NCBI GenBank assembly: GCA_030584025.1
Contig: CP129487.1
Coordinates: forward strand, 930,001 to 994,000
Direction of reading: 5' to 3'
Length of the DNA: 64,000 bases
Source: Cyclobacteriaceae bacterium
GTDB taxonomy: Bacteria; Bacteroidota; Bacteroidia; Cytophagales; Cyclobacteriaceae
This document shows, one piece after another, positions 51,220 through 60,600 of this stretch. The position numbers were made by a program, and so were the translations under genes. Under the pieces are notes generated by a model. That model saw nothing but the letters and a program-made list of their open reading frames with translations. It was not told where the DNA came from and did not search any database. Within the stretch, counting starts at the first letter, position 1. Each line of letters starts with the position of its first letter.

Positions 51220-51984
51220 ATGAAATCTCGAAACCTTTTCTTTTTTGTTGCAATGGCCATAACGCTGGTTGCAACTATTGTTCTTGGACCTGAAGCATTG
51301 GTAAATGGCCTGGTGGCTGGTGTATCACTTGCCGGCATGACTATCATTCCTGCGCAACTTATTGTTGATGGTCAGGAAGTACCACCACTTACCCGCGCTC
51401 AGAAAAAACTGTATGACTACATCCGTATGAAGGGTAACGCAATTACGTTGGATGCCCTGCGCGGTGGCGCTATCAAGTGGGATAACATTACCTATTACAT
51501 CCGCAGAGCAATTACCGGTTTAAGTGGTCGCCAGGCGTTGATCAATGCCGCAACCAGCGAAAGCGTAGGTATTAGCAATTTGGATAAAGGACAACTACCA
51601 CAGTATTACAACTTCTGCTATGATCGCATTGAAGTAGGTTACACAACTGATAACACCAGCGCATCACTTAGCCCCGCAGCATTAGCCGGATACAGCTCAG
51701 TATTATCCTCAATGGATGATGCCCTGCGCAACGGTGAATTGATTGTGCAGCTTAACCGCGAAGTGCAGATTGAAAGCCCCGTAACCGACTACGGATCAAA
51801 AGCAGCCGTTAGTGGCGGAAGCGCCTTGAACTTTGACGGTGGCGAACTGGCCGACCCGCAGGTATGGGTTGAGCAACTTCAGGTTGAAGTGGATATTAAC
51901 CTGGCCGGTACTGTGCCAAGTGCAGCCAACACTACTTACGCCATGGAAGTATTGTTTAAAGGTTGCCAGGCCCGCCTGCGCTAA
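51220..51984 (+). CDS. Candidate major capsid protein
   Basis: The 254-residue product has a hydrophobic N-terminus (residues 5-45) and then a beta-rich body, with AIKWDNITYYIRRAITGLSGRQAL, YYNFCYDRIEVGYTTDN, LIVQLNREVQIES and VWVEQLQVEVDINLAG. The size is close to double-jelly-roll capsid proteins such as PM2 P2. A separate 93-base leader precedes it, and it is more GC-balanced than its neighbours, fitting a strongly expressed gene. I cannot prove the fold from sequence alone; a structural prediction would decide. The hydrophobic N-terminus could be removed or sit in an internal membrane. Confidence 0.45.
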   Translation: MKSRNLFFFVAMAITLVATIVLGPEALVNGLVAGVSLAGMTIIPAQLIVDGQEVPPLTRAQKKLYDYIRMKGNAITLDALRGGAIKWDNITYYIRRAITGLSGRQALINAATSESVGISNLDKGQLPQYYNFCYDRIEVGYTTDNTSASLSPAALAGYSSVLSSMDDALRNGELIVQLNREVQIESPVTDYGSKAAVSGGSALNFDGGELADPQVWVEQLQVEVDINLAGTVPSAANTTYAMEVLFKGCQARLR

Positions 51985-52089
51985 AAAATTTCAGCAAAGC
52001 AGTGTAAGCAAATTTCCCTTTGTCTTCACCGGTGGGTGGGGCCAAAGGGAAAATTTAAAACAACACCCACCAACTGAAATTTTGAAGCA

Positions 52090-52485
52090 ATGGAAAGACA
52101 ATATCGCAGGCAGGTTATTGAGCTTGGCCAAAGTGCCAACGCTACTGCCAATTCAATTATAGAAACCAGTGTGCAGCTTGATCGCGATTACAACCGCATC
52201 ATTGCCATTGGCTTTTTTGAAACCGCCAACGGTGGCGCTGCTGCCGGCCTCTACAACGTAGGTGCCCGCGACAAGCGCAGAACATGGGTTGACGACATTA
52301 ACATTAACGCCTGGAACGCCAACAGTGGCGTAGGCCCGGACGATAAAATGATGAAAGTCAACATTCCGTATGCCAGTGGCGATAATTTCTATGGCCGCGT
52401 AACACCAACCGTAAACACCAACACAGCCCTAACCGGCCAAATGGTTTTACTGCTGGCCCGCGACCTTACTGAATTACCCAAGTAA
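52090..52485 (+). CDS. Candidate minor capsid/second capsid protein
   Basis: The 131-residue product is almost entirely beta (SIIETSVQLDRDYNRIIAIGFFE, MMKVNIPYASGDNFYGRVTPTVN, GQMVLLLARDL) and without hydrophobic segments. That is the size and style of a single jelly roll, as in penton or small major capsid proteins of tailless viruses. It has a separate 100-bp leader after the preceding gene, like that gene, suggesting high expression. No homologue recognised. Confidence 0.45.
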   Translation: MERQYRRQVIELGQSANATANSIIETSVQLDRDYNRIIAIGFFETANGGAAAGLYNVGARDKRRTWVDDININAWNANSGVGPDDKMMKVNIPYASGDNFYGRVTPTVNTNTALTGQMVLLLARDLTELPK

Positions 52486-52497
52486 AAAGCCACACAC

Positions 52498-52791
52498 ATG
52501 GGAAGTTTGCGCATTAACGAAATTGCCGTTAACCAGGCAACACACAGCCCGCAAGATGCCATTGGCCTTGATGAAGATGTGGTTGCCGTAGTTATACGCA
52601 ATGCCTTTGATAGTACCCAATATATGATGGTGGGCTGGAATCAGCCCGCCAACATGGGTAACTACATACCACCAGCCACGAGCTTGCAATACGGTTTTGA
52701 AGGCTTCGACATTGCTGGCAATAAACTGTACATCAAATGGGATGGCACAAGTGGCGGAAAAGCATTGATTACCGTTTACTCAAAGTGTTAA
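52498..52791 (+). CDS. Small beta-rich virion protein candidate
   Basis: The 97-residue product (LRINEIAVNQATHSP, VVAVVIRNAFDSTQYMMVGW, LYIKWDGTSGGKALITVY) has strands throughout and is probably a small jelly-roll or spike base. It is 12 bases after the previous gene and three before the fibre gene. Confidence 0.5.
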   Translation: MGSLRINEIAVNQATHSPQDAIGLDEDVVAVVIRNAFDSTQYMMVGWNQPANMGNYIPPATSLQYGFEGFDIAGNKLYIKWDGTSGGKALITVYSKC

Positions 52792-52794
52792 CCT

Positions 52795-53565
52795 ATGTTT
52801 GCAGGCGTACAAAATCACGAAGCGTTTTTTTTCCTTACGGTAACGGACCTTACTGCGCGTAACAACATACAGCCGCGCAGGTGGGGTATGATTATCCAGG
52901 TTACTGAAGATGGCACACCCGCCAACAACGTTGCATGGATTTTAGTACGTGGCCTGAGCAACACCGACATAAACGATAACACTAACTGGCAAGAACTTTC
53001 CGATTACATAGGTGCAACCACACCCGCAGGCGGAAGCGACCAGGCAATACAATACAACAATGCCGGAGCATTTGCCGGTTTTGGTTCGTGGGATGGTGCC
53101 GATATGGTTATACCGGGCAATGTTATTTCACAAAATGGCGGCAACGGGTTTAACCTGCGCGAAAGTGCAGCCAACCCATACAACAATGCGCAGTTTGTGA
53201 ATTGGGGGTTTTGGGATACAGCTGGCGCAGCTGGTAACATGGATCGAAACATATTTTTATCCGACACCATAACCGATGCCATTGCAACCATTTTACTTTT
53301 TGCACAAGGTATTGCTGAAGATGGAGGCGCAGGCATAAGCAAAGTTATTTCAGCCAGTTTTCGTAAAGATGGAGCAGCCGACCCGGTACAGATTGGAGCC
53401 AACACCGATTTGGTAAGTAAAGAAGATAGTGGCGACACACCAACAATAACCATTTCAGCCGTAGGTGGTGGTTTGGATGATATACGGGTTGCCTACGATA
53501 GCGGAAGCGTTACAGTTTACCGATGGAATTTCTTTGCCATCATATCATTTGTAAAAGTTGTGTAA
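52795..53565 (+). CDS. Fibre/spike protein candidate
   Basis: The 256-residue product has a phage-fibre style sequence: SDQAIQYNNAGAFAGFGSWDG, a motif often seen in trimeric fibres of phages, followed by repeats rich in Gly, Asn and Asp and a C-terminal strand VTVYRWNFFAIISFVKVV. It probably forms the host-contact spike with the large protein downstream. Its stop overlaps the next ATG by one base. Confidence 0.6.
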   Translation: MFAGVQNHEAFFFLTVTDLTARNNIQPRRWGMIIQVTEDGTPANNVAWILVRGLSNTDINDNTNWQELSDYIGATTPAGGSDQAIQYNNAGAFAGFGSWDGADMVIPGNVISQNGGNGFNLRESAANPYNNAQFVNWGFWDTAGAAGNMDRNIFLSDTITDAIATILLFAQGIAEDGGAGISKVISASFRKDGAADPVQIGANTDLVSKEDSGDTPTITISAVGGGLDDIRVAYDSGSVTVYRWNFFAIISFVKVV

Positions 53566-53759
53566 TGAAAGAAAAAGACTTTATCGAATTTTTTCCGGTT
53601 GCCAGCCAGGTAACCGATGGCAAGTTTAAAACCTTGCTTGAAGCCCGTACCACCAGCAACCAGGTGCAGATACGTGGCCGCATTGAAATTGTTGGCCTTG
53701 CAAAAGACCAACAGGAAATTATGAACGCACTCAGTAAAAAAATAATAAAACTGACATGA
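53565..53759 (+). CDS. Hypothetical 64-residue protein
   Basis: ATG 53565 overlaps the previous TAA. The product (MKEKDFIEFFPVASQVTDGK) looks like a small alpha/beta fold (VQIRGRIEIVGLAKDQQEIM). Joined to the next gene by ATGA. Not recognised. Confidence 0.5.
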   Translation: MKEKDFIEFFPVASQVTDGKFKTLLEARTTSNQVQIRGRIEIVGLAKDQQEIMNALSKKIIKLT

Positions 53760-54517
53760 GCAAATGTGCCTTACCCACCTGCGGAAAAGAATTTGAACCG
53801 CTAAAGCCTAACCAGGAGCATTGCAGCCCGTGGTGCAGGCGGCAACATAACATTGCCAAAAAACTAACCGCCACACAACCGGATAAACCCGGTTTGCAAG
53901 GCAACCTGTTTAAGAAAACTGATGATGAAAAACCGGTAATGAAACGCGAACGCATTTCAATGCCTTCAGGCATGGATATTCAAACGCAGTATGTATTCAA
54001 CATGCTGAATAAAGACGTTGACCGGTGGGAAAGTGAAGCCAAAGAGCAAAGCAAGCGGGCTGAAAAATATAAAGAAGAAGCCGAAAAGCTACGCAACCAA
54101 CTGGCCGAAATTAAAACCGAAGAAAAGATAAAAGAAATTGAGCGCCAGCACGAAAAACCATCCGGGTTAAGCGGGTTGCTGGAGCACGCCAAAGGGCTAT
54201 TTGATAACCCACACACCGGCCCGGTAATAGCCGATATTTTACGCGGCATTTTTACACCGGGTGGCATTATGCCTATGCAGGCACAACAATTGGGTGGCGA
54301 TGAAGAAACCAACGCAGTGATAATGGAATTACTGCAATGGTTTGCCCACCAGGATAAGCCCGTGCAGCTCAGCTTTGCTACGCTTATTACCGCACTCAAT
54401 ACCGTGCAGGATAAAACCAAATTGCCCGAACTGATTGGCCGGCTGGTCAACATCATTAAAAACGGCAGCACCATTGTAAAGAGTAACGGAACGGCAAGCA
54501 TGGCGTATGGTACTTGA
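53756..54517 (+). CDS. Zinc-finger coiled-coil protein
   Basis: The 253-residue product has an N-terminal four-cysteine finger (C4-x4-C9 and C23-x3-C27, in MSKCALPTCGKEF and HCSPWCRRQHN), like fingers of small DNA-binding proteins. A long charged coiled coil covers about 75-125 and a helical C-terminal domain follows. It could be a scaffold or DNA-binding assembly factor. Not recognised. Confidence 0.6.
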   Translation: MSKCALPTCGKEFEPLKPNQEHCSPWCRRQHNIAKKLTATQPDKPGLQGNLFKKTDDEKPVMKRERISMPSGMDIQTQYVFNMLNKDVDRWESEAKEQSKRAEKYKEEAEKLRNQLAEIKTEEKIKEIERQHEKPSGLSGLLEHAKGLFDNPHTGPVIADILRGIFTPGGIMPMQAQQLGGDEETNAVIMELLQWFAHQDKPVQLSFATLITALNTVQDKTKLPELIGRLVNIIKNGSTIVKSNGTASMAYGT

Positions 54518-54731
54518 AAAAAATACAGCGTATAAAGCTGCGCTTAAACTTTCATGGATTGAAAGCATAGCCAGCAACGAAATAGTGGCGAAAGAATTTA
54601 TAAAAATCGGGTTTACCAATGTGCGCGTAACCGGCAGCGGCCAAAACCGCGAAGCATCCGGCACATGGACCGGTGCCACACAGGAAGTAAACACCATACC
54701 GAAACAGGTAACGAACATTAGAAAGATATGA
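54507..54731 (+). CDS. Hypothetical 74-residue protein
   Basis: ATG 54507 lies 11 bases inside the previous gene and the product ends in an ATGA overlap. IASNEIVAKEFIKIGFTNVRVTGSG suggests a helix followed by a hairpin of strands; similar style to small membrane-virus proteins. Confidence 0.5.
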   Translation: MVLEKNTAYKAALKLSWIESIASNEIVAKEFIKIGFTNVRVTGSGQNREASGTWTGATQEVNTIPKQVTNIRKI

Positions 54732-55273
54732 ACGCATTTGCACTTTCAGGTTTTTCAGGTTTAGGCTGCGACTGCCAGCAGTTGGGTAGCGTGTTGGCAT
54801 ACGATCAGATTAAAATTGGTGGTAAAACCTATTCAGTAAATCAGATCATCGGCAAAACCATTACCGCCAGCGTTGATACAAAATTGTACAGCGGCCCACG
54901 AGGAACACCATCCGTAGTGGGCACCGTAAAGGCCGGGCAACCCATTGGTATTGTGTATAGTTATTTACGACCTGAGCAAGCCGATGGCCGTAGCTGGTTA
55001 ATGTTTGAAAGTAGCTACACACCAGGAACTGCACCTAAAGTTTACTACGTGCCCAACGAAGCTGCCAGCGGCAGCGGGTTAAAAGACCAGGGAGCCATAA
55101 CCGTAGCACAAGAAGTTAAAAAAGAGCAGGAAGAAGAAGCCCGCAGAACTGATCCCGTGGGCTACTACCTGAAAAAGTACGGATTGCCCGTGTTGCTTAT
55201 TGGTGGCGGCATTTATTTGGCTGCAACGTATGGTAAATCATTTATCCAGGGTAAACTATCGCAGGCGGCATGA
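54728..55273 (+). CDS. SH3-like protein with MNAFALSG start and C-terminal membrane helix
   Basis: The 181-residue product opens MNAFALSGFSGLGCDCQQ, almost the same start as the gene at 63,019. An SH3-like beta domain follows (DTKLYSGPRGTPSVVGTVKAG ... SWLMFES), then a charged linker and one membrane helix (KYGLPVLLIGGGIYLAATY) near the end. It is coupled to the M15 hydrolase by ATGA, and SH3 domains often bind cell wall, so the pair may act in entry. Confidence 0.6.
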   Translation: MNAFALSGFSGLGCDCQQLGSVLAYDQIKIGGKTYSVNQIIGKTITASVDTKLYSGPRGTPSVVGTVKAGQPIGIVYSYLRPEQADGRSWLMFESSYTPGTAPKVYYVPNEAASGSGLKDQGAITVAQEVKKEQEEEARRTDPVGYYLKKYGLPVLLIGGGIYLAATYGKSFIQGKLSQAA

Positions 55274-55821
55274 AAAATATAAAATGGTATTGGTGGGCCT
55301 TGCTTATTGCCGGTGGTGCAGCGGTACTTAACCGCCAGCGCATTGTAGGCAACCTCAATGCCATTAGGTTGGGCACAAACTTTACGTTGGATGAGTTTAT
55401 TCAAACCGCCACCGGTTACGATAACGTACCGGGTGAAAGTGAAATAAATAACCTGCGCACCCTGGTTCAAAACGTATTGCAACCCTTTCGCGATTACCTG
55501 AACAGAATACGGCCAGCCGGAACACCCGAACGCAGAATTGTACCTTCATCCGGTTACCGTTCACCATTAGTTAATGCAGCCGTTGGCGGATCTTCCACCA
55601 GCGATCACATGACCGGCCGCGCAACTGATTTCAGCGTACCCGGCATGACACCCAACGAAGTGGCCGAAGCACTAAAAAAATCAGGTTTACCGTTCGATCA
55701 GTTAATTATTTACCCAACGCATGTGCACGTAAGTTATAAAACACCGTTGCGCTACATGGTTATGACTAATCTAAACGGCTTAGGTGGAATTGATCAGTAT
55801 GGAAATGAAATTGATGTATGA
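55270..55821 (+). CDS. M15 family peptidoglycan peptidase, membrane-anchored
   Basis: The 183-residue protein has an N-terminal membrane helix (WYWWALLIAGGAAVL), then a Peptidase_M15_3 domain with the metal ligands H113 and D120 in SDHMTGRATDFS and the H151-V-H153 end (YPTHVHVSYK). Such enzymes cut peptide cross-links of the wall. The C-terminus carries LNGLGGIDQYGNEIDV, another copy of the operon's Gly-Leu motif. Anchoring in a membrane suits an entry enzyme in a virion. Confidence 0.85.
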   Translation: MKNIKWYWWALLIAGGAAVLNRQRIVGNLNAIRLGTNFTLDEFIQTATGYDNVPGESEINNLRTLVQNVLQPFRDYLNRIRPAGTPERRIVPSSGYRSPLVNAAVGGSSTSDHMTGRATDFSVPGMTPNEVAEALKKSGLPFDQLIIYPTHVHVSYKTPLRYMVMTNLNGLGGIDQYGNEIDV

Positions 55822-56180
55822 CACGCTTTAAAAAAATATTGAAAACATTTAACGGGTGGTTTGGCTTCGCCATAGCCAGCGCACTGTTTTTTATTGCACC
55901 ACCTGTGTACCGCATTTTTGATCCAACAGCGGGCCAGTTTGATGCCGGTTACATTCACCCGATTATTTACGCGGCATGTGTGCTTTGCTTTGCCAGCGGA
56001 TTATCCTTCGCGCTGGTATTTTTTACTGCGCCAGGCTTACACAAGGCATTCGATGAATTTTTAGAAAGCGATGGCAGCAAGCCGCTGGAGGGCTACAAAT
56101 TCAGCATGGCCAAGCTGGCCTTTATCATGTTTTTAGTGTTCACCTTTTTATTCTGCGCAACCGTATGGTTTACAGTGTAA
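55818..56180 (+). CDS. Three-helix membrane protein, possible holin
   Basis: The 120-residue product has three membrane helices (about residues 14-32, 47-68 and 97-118) with a charged loop between the last two. It lies between two cell-wall hydrolases, overlapping both, which is where a holin would be. That role is inferred from position. Confidence 0.5.
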   Translation: MTRFKKILKTFNGWFGFAIASALFFIAPPVYRIFDPTAGQFDAGYIHPIIYAACVLCFASGLSFALVFFTAPGLHKAFDEFLESDGSKPLEGYKFSMAKLAFIMFLVFTFLFCATVWFTV

Positions 56181-56758
56181 AAAATAACGCGCCACGGGGC
56201 AATGTAATACTGGCGGCAGTGCTTACCGCATTGTTTCTGCTTATGCTTACGTGCTCAGGTTGTGTGCCTGAGCAAAAGCCGGTTATTATTCAGCCACCGG
56301 TAAGCAGCTTAATTAAGGCCACCAAAACCCAACGCGAATGTGTAGTTGAAACATACCGTGCTGAAATAGGTGTACGCGAAGCAACCGGCAATAACGATGG
56401 CCACCACGTTGAAAAGTACCTGGCCAGCACACAGCTTGGCCCAGGGTACGCCTGGTGCGCAGCTTTTGTAAACTGGAACATGCGCCACTGTGGCGTAATA
56501 GGTCCGCAGGCTGCGGCATGGTCGCCAAGTTGGTTTGCAAAAGATAGGCTAACCCATAACCCATTGCCAGGCGATGTGTTTGGCCTGTATTACCAAAGCA
56601 AAAAACGCATTGCACACGTAGGCTTTGTTGACGAATGGACCGCAACTAAAGTACGTACCGTTGAAGGCAACACCAACGATGCCGGCAGCCGCGATGGCGT
56701 ATATGTGAAGTATCGAATACCGAAACAAATTACAGCAACCGCAAACTGGATTGATTGA
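56165..56758 (+). CDS. CHAP-domain peptidoglycan amidase/peptidase, lipoprotein
   Basis: The 197-residue product has a signal helix ending in the lipobox-like LTCSGC. A CHAP domain follows: catalytic C98 in GYAWCAAFVNWNM, H151 in RIAHVGFVD, and the polar partner E167/N169 in VEGNTN. It cleaves peptidoglycan amide bonds, either in lysis or in entry. It overlaps the previous gene by 16 bases. Confidence 0.85.
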   Translation: MVYSVKNNAPRGNVILAAVLTALFLLMLTCSGCVPEQKPVIIQPPVSSLIKATKTQRECVVETYRAEIGVREATGNNDGHHVEKYLASTQLGPGYAWCAAFVNWNMRHCGVIGPQAAAWSPSWFAKDRLTHNPLPGDVFGLYYQSKKRIAHVGFVDEWTATKVRTVEGNTNDAGSRDGVYVKYRIPKQITATANWID

Positions 56759-56761
56759 ACT

Positions 56762-56929
56762 ATGAATTTTGAAGAAAAACTTTCGATTTTAGGATTTACA
56801 GTTATAGGCATAAACACCATTGCCGACCTCAACCAAATACTGGAGGCTATTTTATTAACCGGATCAATCATTGCCGGTGGGGCCGGTATGTATTGGCGCT
56901 ACCTCAAACATAAACGCGAAAACAAATGA
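56762..56929 (+). CDS. Small membrane protein (55 residues)
   Basis: ATG 56762, stop 56927-56929. There is a hydrophobic helix (AILLTGSIIAGGAGMYW), preceded by a weaker one, and a basic tail (RYLKHKRENK). It is coupled by ATGA to the next gene. Alternative holin or virion membrane protein. Confidence 0.55.
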   Translation: MNFEEKLSILGFTVIGINTIADLNQILEAILLTGSIIAGGAGMYWRYLKHKRENK

Positions 56930-57255
56930 TCAGCACAGCCATACTTTCAAAAATTGGTTTACCGCTACTCATTGCCGGTGGCAGCTTCTTTGGTGGCATG
57001 GTGTTTCAGGCCAAAGTATTGAAACCAAACATTGTGGTGGATAGCAAACCGGTGGTAAACATACCCAGGTGCCCCGACTGCAATTGCCCGCCCGCCATTG
57101 GCACGGAGCTGGATAAAATTAAAAACACACGCGGCACCGTTAATTTGCATTTACACCAAAACTATACCGTAGCCGGTGATAGCACTGCGCTGCGCACCAT
57201 AGTTGAAGAAACCATTAACAACGCGTTCGACAAACGAAAAATTAAAAAGCAATAA
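56926..57255 (+). CDS. Membrane-anchored Cys-rich small protein
   Basis: The 109-residue product has an N-terminal membrane helix (IGLPLLIAGGSFFGGMVF), the motif CPDCNCPP that could bind metal, and a helical end. Not recognised. It ends just before the spike genes. Confidence 0.5.
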   Translation: MISTAILSKIGLPLLIAGGSFFGGMVFQAKVLKPNIVVDSKPVVNIPRCPDCNCPPAIGTELDKIKNTRGTVNLHLHQNYTVAGDSTALRTIVEETINNAFDKRKIKKQ

Positions 57256-57256
57256 C

Positions 57257-57682
57257 ATGGGATCATTATTCAGAAGGCTAAGTACAGGTGATGTAATCGA
57301 ACCAGGGATTTCACCAAATGGAAAATTTGTAAGCCCCGATCAGGTAAACAAAGGATCTAACCGGGTAACTTTTAATGGTTCTTTAGCCATGAATAACCCA
57401 ATTGGAACGGTTTGGCCAGATTACGTTCAAGATGATAATTTAACCATTACTATTGATGGTGATGCTATTCCGGGTGGTACTGATTCAGTACGCATTACAG
57501 CGAATGGCGACACCATAACCCTTGACCCAGCCTATACATGGGTGAACATGGCCAACGATGAAATTTCAAACACTGATGGTGCAGTTAATGAACTTATATT
57601 TTTCGCCAAATTTTTAAACTACGATAATCAGGGTAATGCTAACGCTGGTACAATACTATACACCTGCAAAATTATTGTATGA
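57257..57682 (+). CDS. Spike-associated beta-rich protein
   Basis: From ATG 57257 the product is 141 residues; an open frame of 18 more codons upstream overlaps the previous gene and is not used. Strands dominate (DNLTITIDGDAIPGGTDSVR, ITLDPAYTWVN). It is coupled by ATGA to the 1088-residue protein and probably forms its base. Confidence 0.55.
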   Translation: MGSLFRRLSTGDVIEPGISPNGKFVSPDQVNKGSNRVTFNGSLAMNNPIGTVWPDYVQDDNLTITIDGDAIPGGTDSVRITANGDTITLDPAYTWVNMANDEISNTDGAVNELIFFAKFLNYDNQGNANAGTILYTCKIIV

Positions 57683-60600
57683 GTGGATTACGGAAAATAT
57701 TGATGGCAATGGGCGGTGCCTACGTTTTTTCTGACGAGTATTTAGCTATTCTCGCTCAGGCTACAACATGGGGCATAACGAAACCTACATTAGCCTATCA
57801 AATCCGGCAGGATCAATTATTGCGTAGGTGGTTGGCTGACGGAACCTGGGATAACGCAGACAAAATTTATTTTATAGCCAACGATGGATCAAAACAATTT
57901 GGAGAGATTGAATGGAAAAACCCATCCACGCATCGACTGACCGAAGTAGCTAATGGTGGTGCTTTAATTTGGGATAGCGAAGAAGGCACAAAATCTGACG
58001 GGTTAGCTTATTATAATGCTGGATTTTCTCTTTCCTCTTTAACACAGTACCAACAAAACAGTGCGTTTATAGGAATTGTTCAGTTTAATCCGGTGGCTAA
58101 CACAAGCCAAATTACCGGAGTTAGATCAGCATCATCGCAACGCGCAGTATTAACACCACGCAATAACAGCGATGCTTTTTCAGCTATATTTAATTCAGGT
58201 ACAGCAGTTACTGTAATATATACACCAAGTGCAGAGTTTAATTATTTGTCTGCTAAACGTGATGGAACAACCGTAACAGTTTCAGCTAATGGTGAAATAA
58301 ATACAGGCAGCCACGCTTCAACAACAGTACCTACACATAACTATTTTGTACTTGCCCAAAATAACGCGGGTACACTCACAGCAGGTTCACAGGTAACAAG
58401 CCCAATGAGTTTTTTGATTATAGGAAATAAGGATTTAGATGGTGTAATGGACGATCTTCAGGATTTTTTTGAGGAAGCCCCTATAGAAGGGGCGTTCATT
58501 TACGGTGAACTTGAAACACTGTATCCCGAAGCCTCTTTTGAAGAAATTACAGCCATGCGTGTAAACAACATGAATGTGTTGAAAGAAAAGGCTTTGCGAG
58601 CTATTGATACAGAAACCGTTTTACAGATTACCGATTACCTTGAAATTTATGCAGAACCCGATCAGGGTGATACCGTAACAAACGGTAAAGTAAACATCAA
58701 TGCCGATGAAGTGCTGCGCATTAATGCACCATTTACTGTTAATGTATTCCCGTTTGCAAACGATCATTTACGCTATGTGCTTTTTAAAGTTAATTCAGGA
58801 GGCACCTTAGAGTTTACAGGCGGTGGTAAATGGACTGCAAATGATGTATTGAGTGGTCAGCTTGAAACCTATAATGTTACGTTGAGAAAAAGCGCTAATC
58901 CAAAATTAATTGAGCTGAATGAATCCGCCCGTGCTGGCTTTTGGGATAACCTTGAAGTGGGCAAAACAATTTTAATCAACTATGAATTTGAAACCATTGG
59001 TGAAGTAAACACCATTGCAAGTTGGGATGAAATAGCGGGTACCATAACGGTAACCAACGATATTAACACCACCAACGACCGATCAAACGCATACACATTT
59101 ATTGGTACTGCTTTTGAACCTACCATTTCAGTTGCCGATTATGAGGAATATGGTAGATTTTGGATTTATGAAAACCACCGAAATGTTTTTGTGTACTCTA
59201 TTCCACCAAACGGTCATCAAGCGGTTTATATTTCAGCCGATAACCTTCAAACCTACGGGTTTAACAGGCACTTCCTGCTAAGTATTGAACGTGGTGAACT
59301 CGAATTTACAGGCGAAGTAACCATTGAAAAGAGTGAAATAGGCATTAACTTTTTTGCTTCGAGCGCTGCCAATTACCAAATGTTTAGGTTTGAAACACTA
59401 AACCTTGTGGATAACGGGGTTATCGTTGCCGGATCAATAACGAGCTTTACAGCAGGCGATATTCTTGGCTCAGGTGCATACATACATCCAAATATTTTGA
59501 TACGTGGTGACCAACTGAATTTGATTAGAAATACTGCCTTTGCCTTTAGATTATATTCTGCATCAGGTGGTGGGCCTGTTATCGCTGATCCTGAATACCG
59601 CGCAGACTTTAACGTAATTTATTGTGAAGATAACATTGAAGGCGATTTTCGTTCAAGCAACAAAATACCAACCAATGTAAACCAACTGCTTAACAGCACA
59701 CGGTTGGTAAACCTGCATTACCAAACTACCATTGGTTATGCTGAAATGACACTTGTTGATGTACAACCCGATCATACAGATATTTATGGCAGCTTCCCAA
59801 CTGATTGCATTATAAATGGTGGTATAATTACGGGTGAACTCTTTATGAGTGGTTCGATTACATTTAACAACACCACATTAAAGTTAAAAAATAAAGAGTT
59901 TAATGCCTCTCAGGCTTTATTTATTGTTAACGGTGCAAACCCAACGCTTAATTTAATTGATTGCGAAGTTGATGTTGACGATACTGTAAGTTTATTTACA
60001 CCGGGTAACGCTGAACCGGGTGGTGCGCAGCTTGCACAAGCCTTGATTTACGTAGGTAATGTTGCTGATGAAACCGCTGGCCCTCAACTTATGTACATTG
60101 AAGGGTTAACCGTTGTAGATAATAAATATTATTGCGGATTTTTCCTGAAAGAAGATGACGGGTTTGCCGAATGGGATGTTTCGCAAGTGGTGGGTGGAAA
60201 AATAATAATTAAAGATTCATCCATAAACACATCACGCTGGTCGGATTATACACGCTTGCGGCCACACTTACGAACTCAACTTGAAGTTGACAATTGTAGC
60301 ATAGTAGCAGGTGGTATGCTTCAAACCGGAACCTTACGGGTAATGGTTAATAAACCTTTACTTACAACAGCAAACAAAACAATTAATGCAAACACAGTTA
60401 ATTTTAACTTTGAGCAGGATGTTTACATAACAGGTGGCGGAACACTTGAAAACCTGAAAGCCAACTATTTTGACGGAGCGAGTTTATTAGATGGAACCAT
60501 TAACTACAATGGTGTGGTACGAATCCATGCAGTTGGTACAGATATTACAGTTGTAAACACAGGAAATATTAATTACTCAGGTACAATTACAGCGGGTAAC

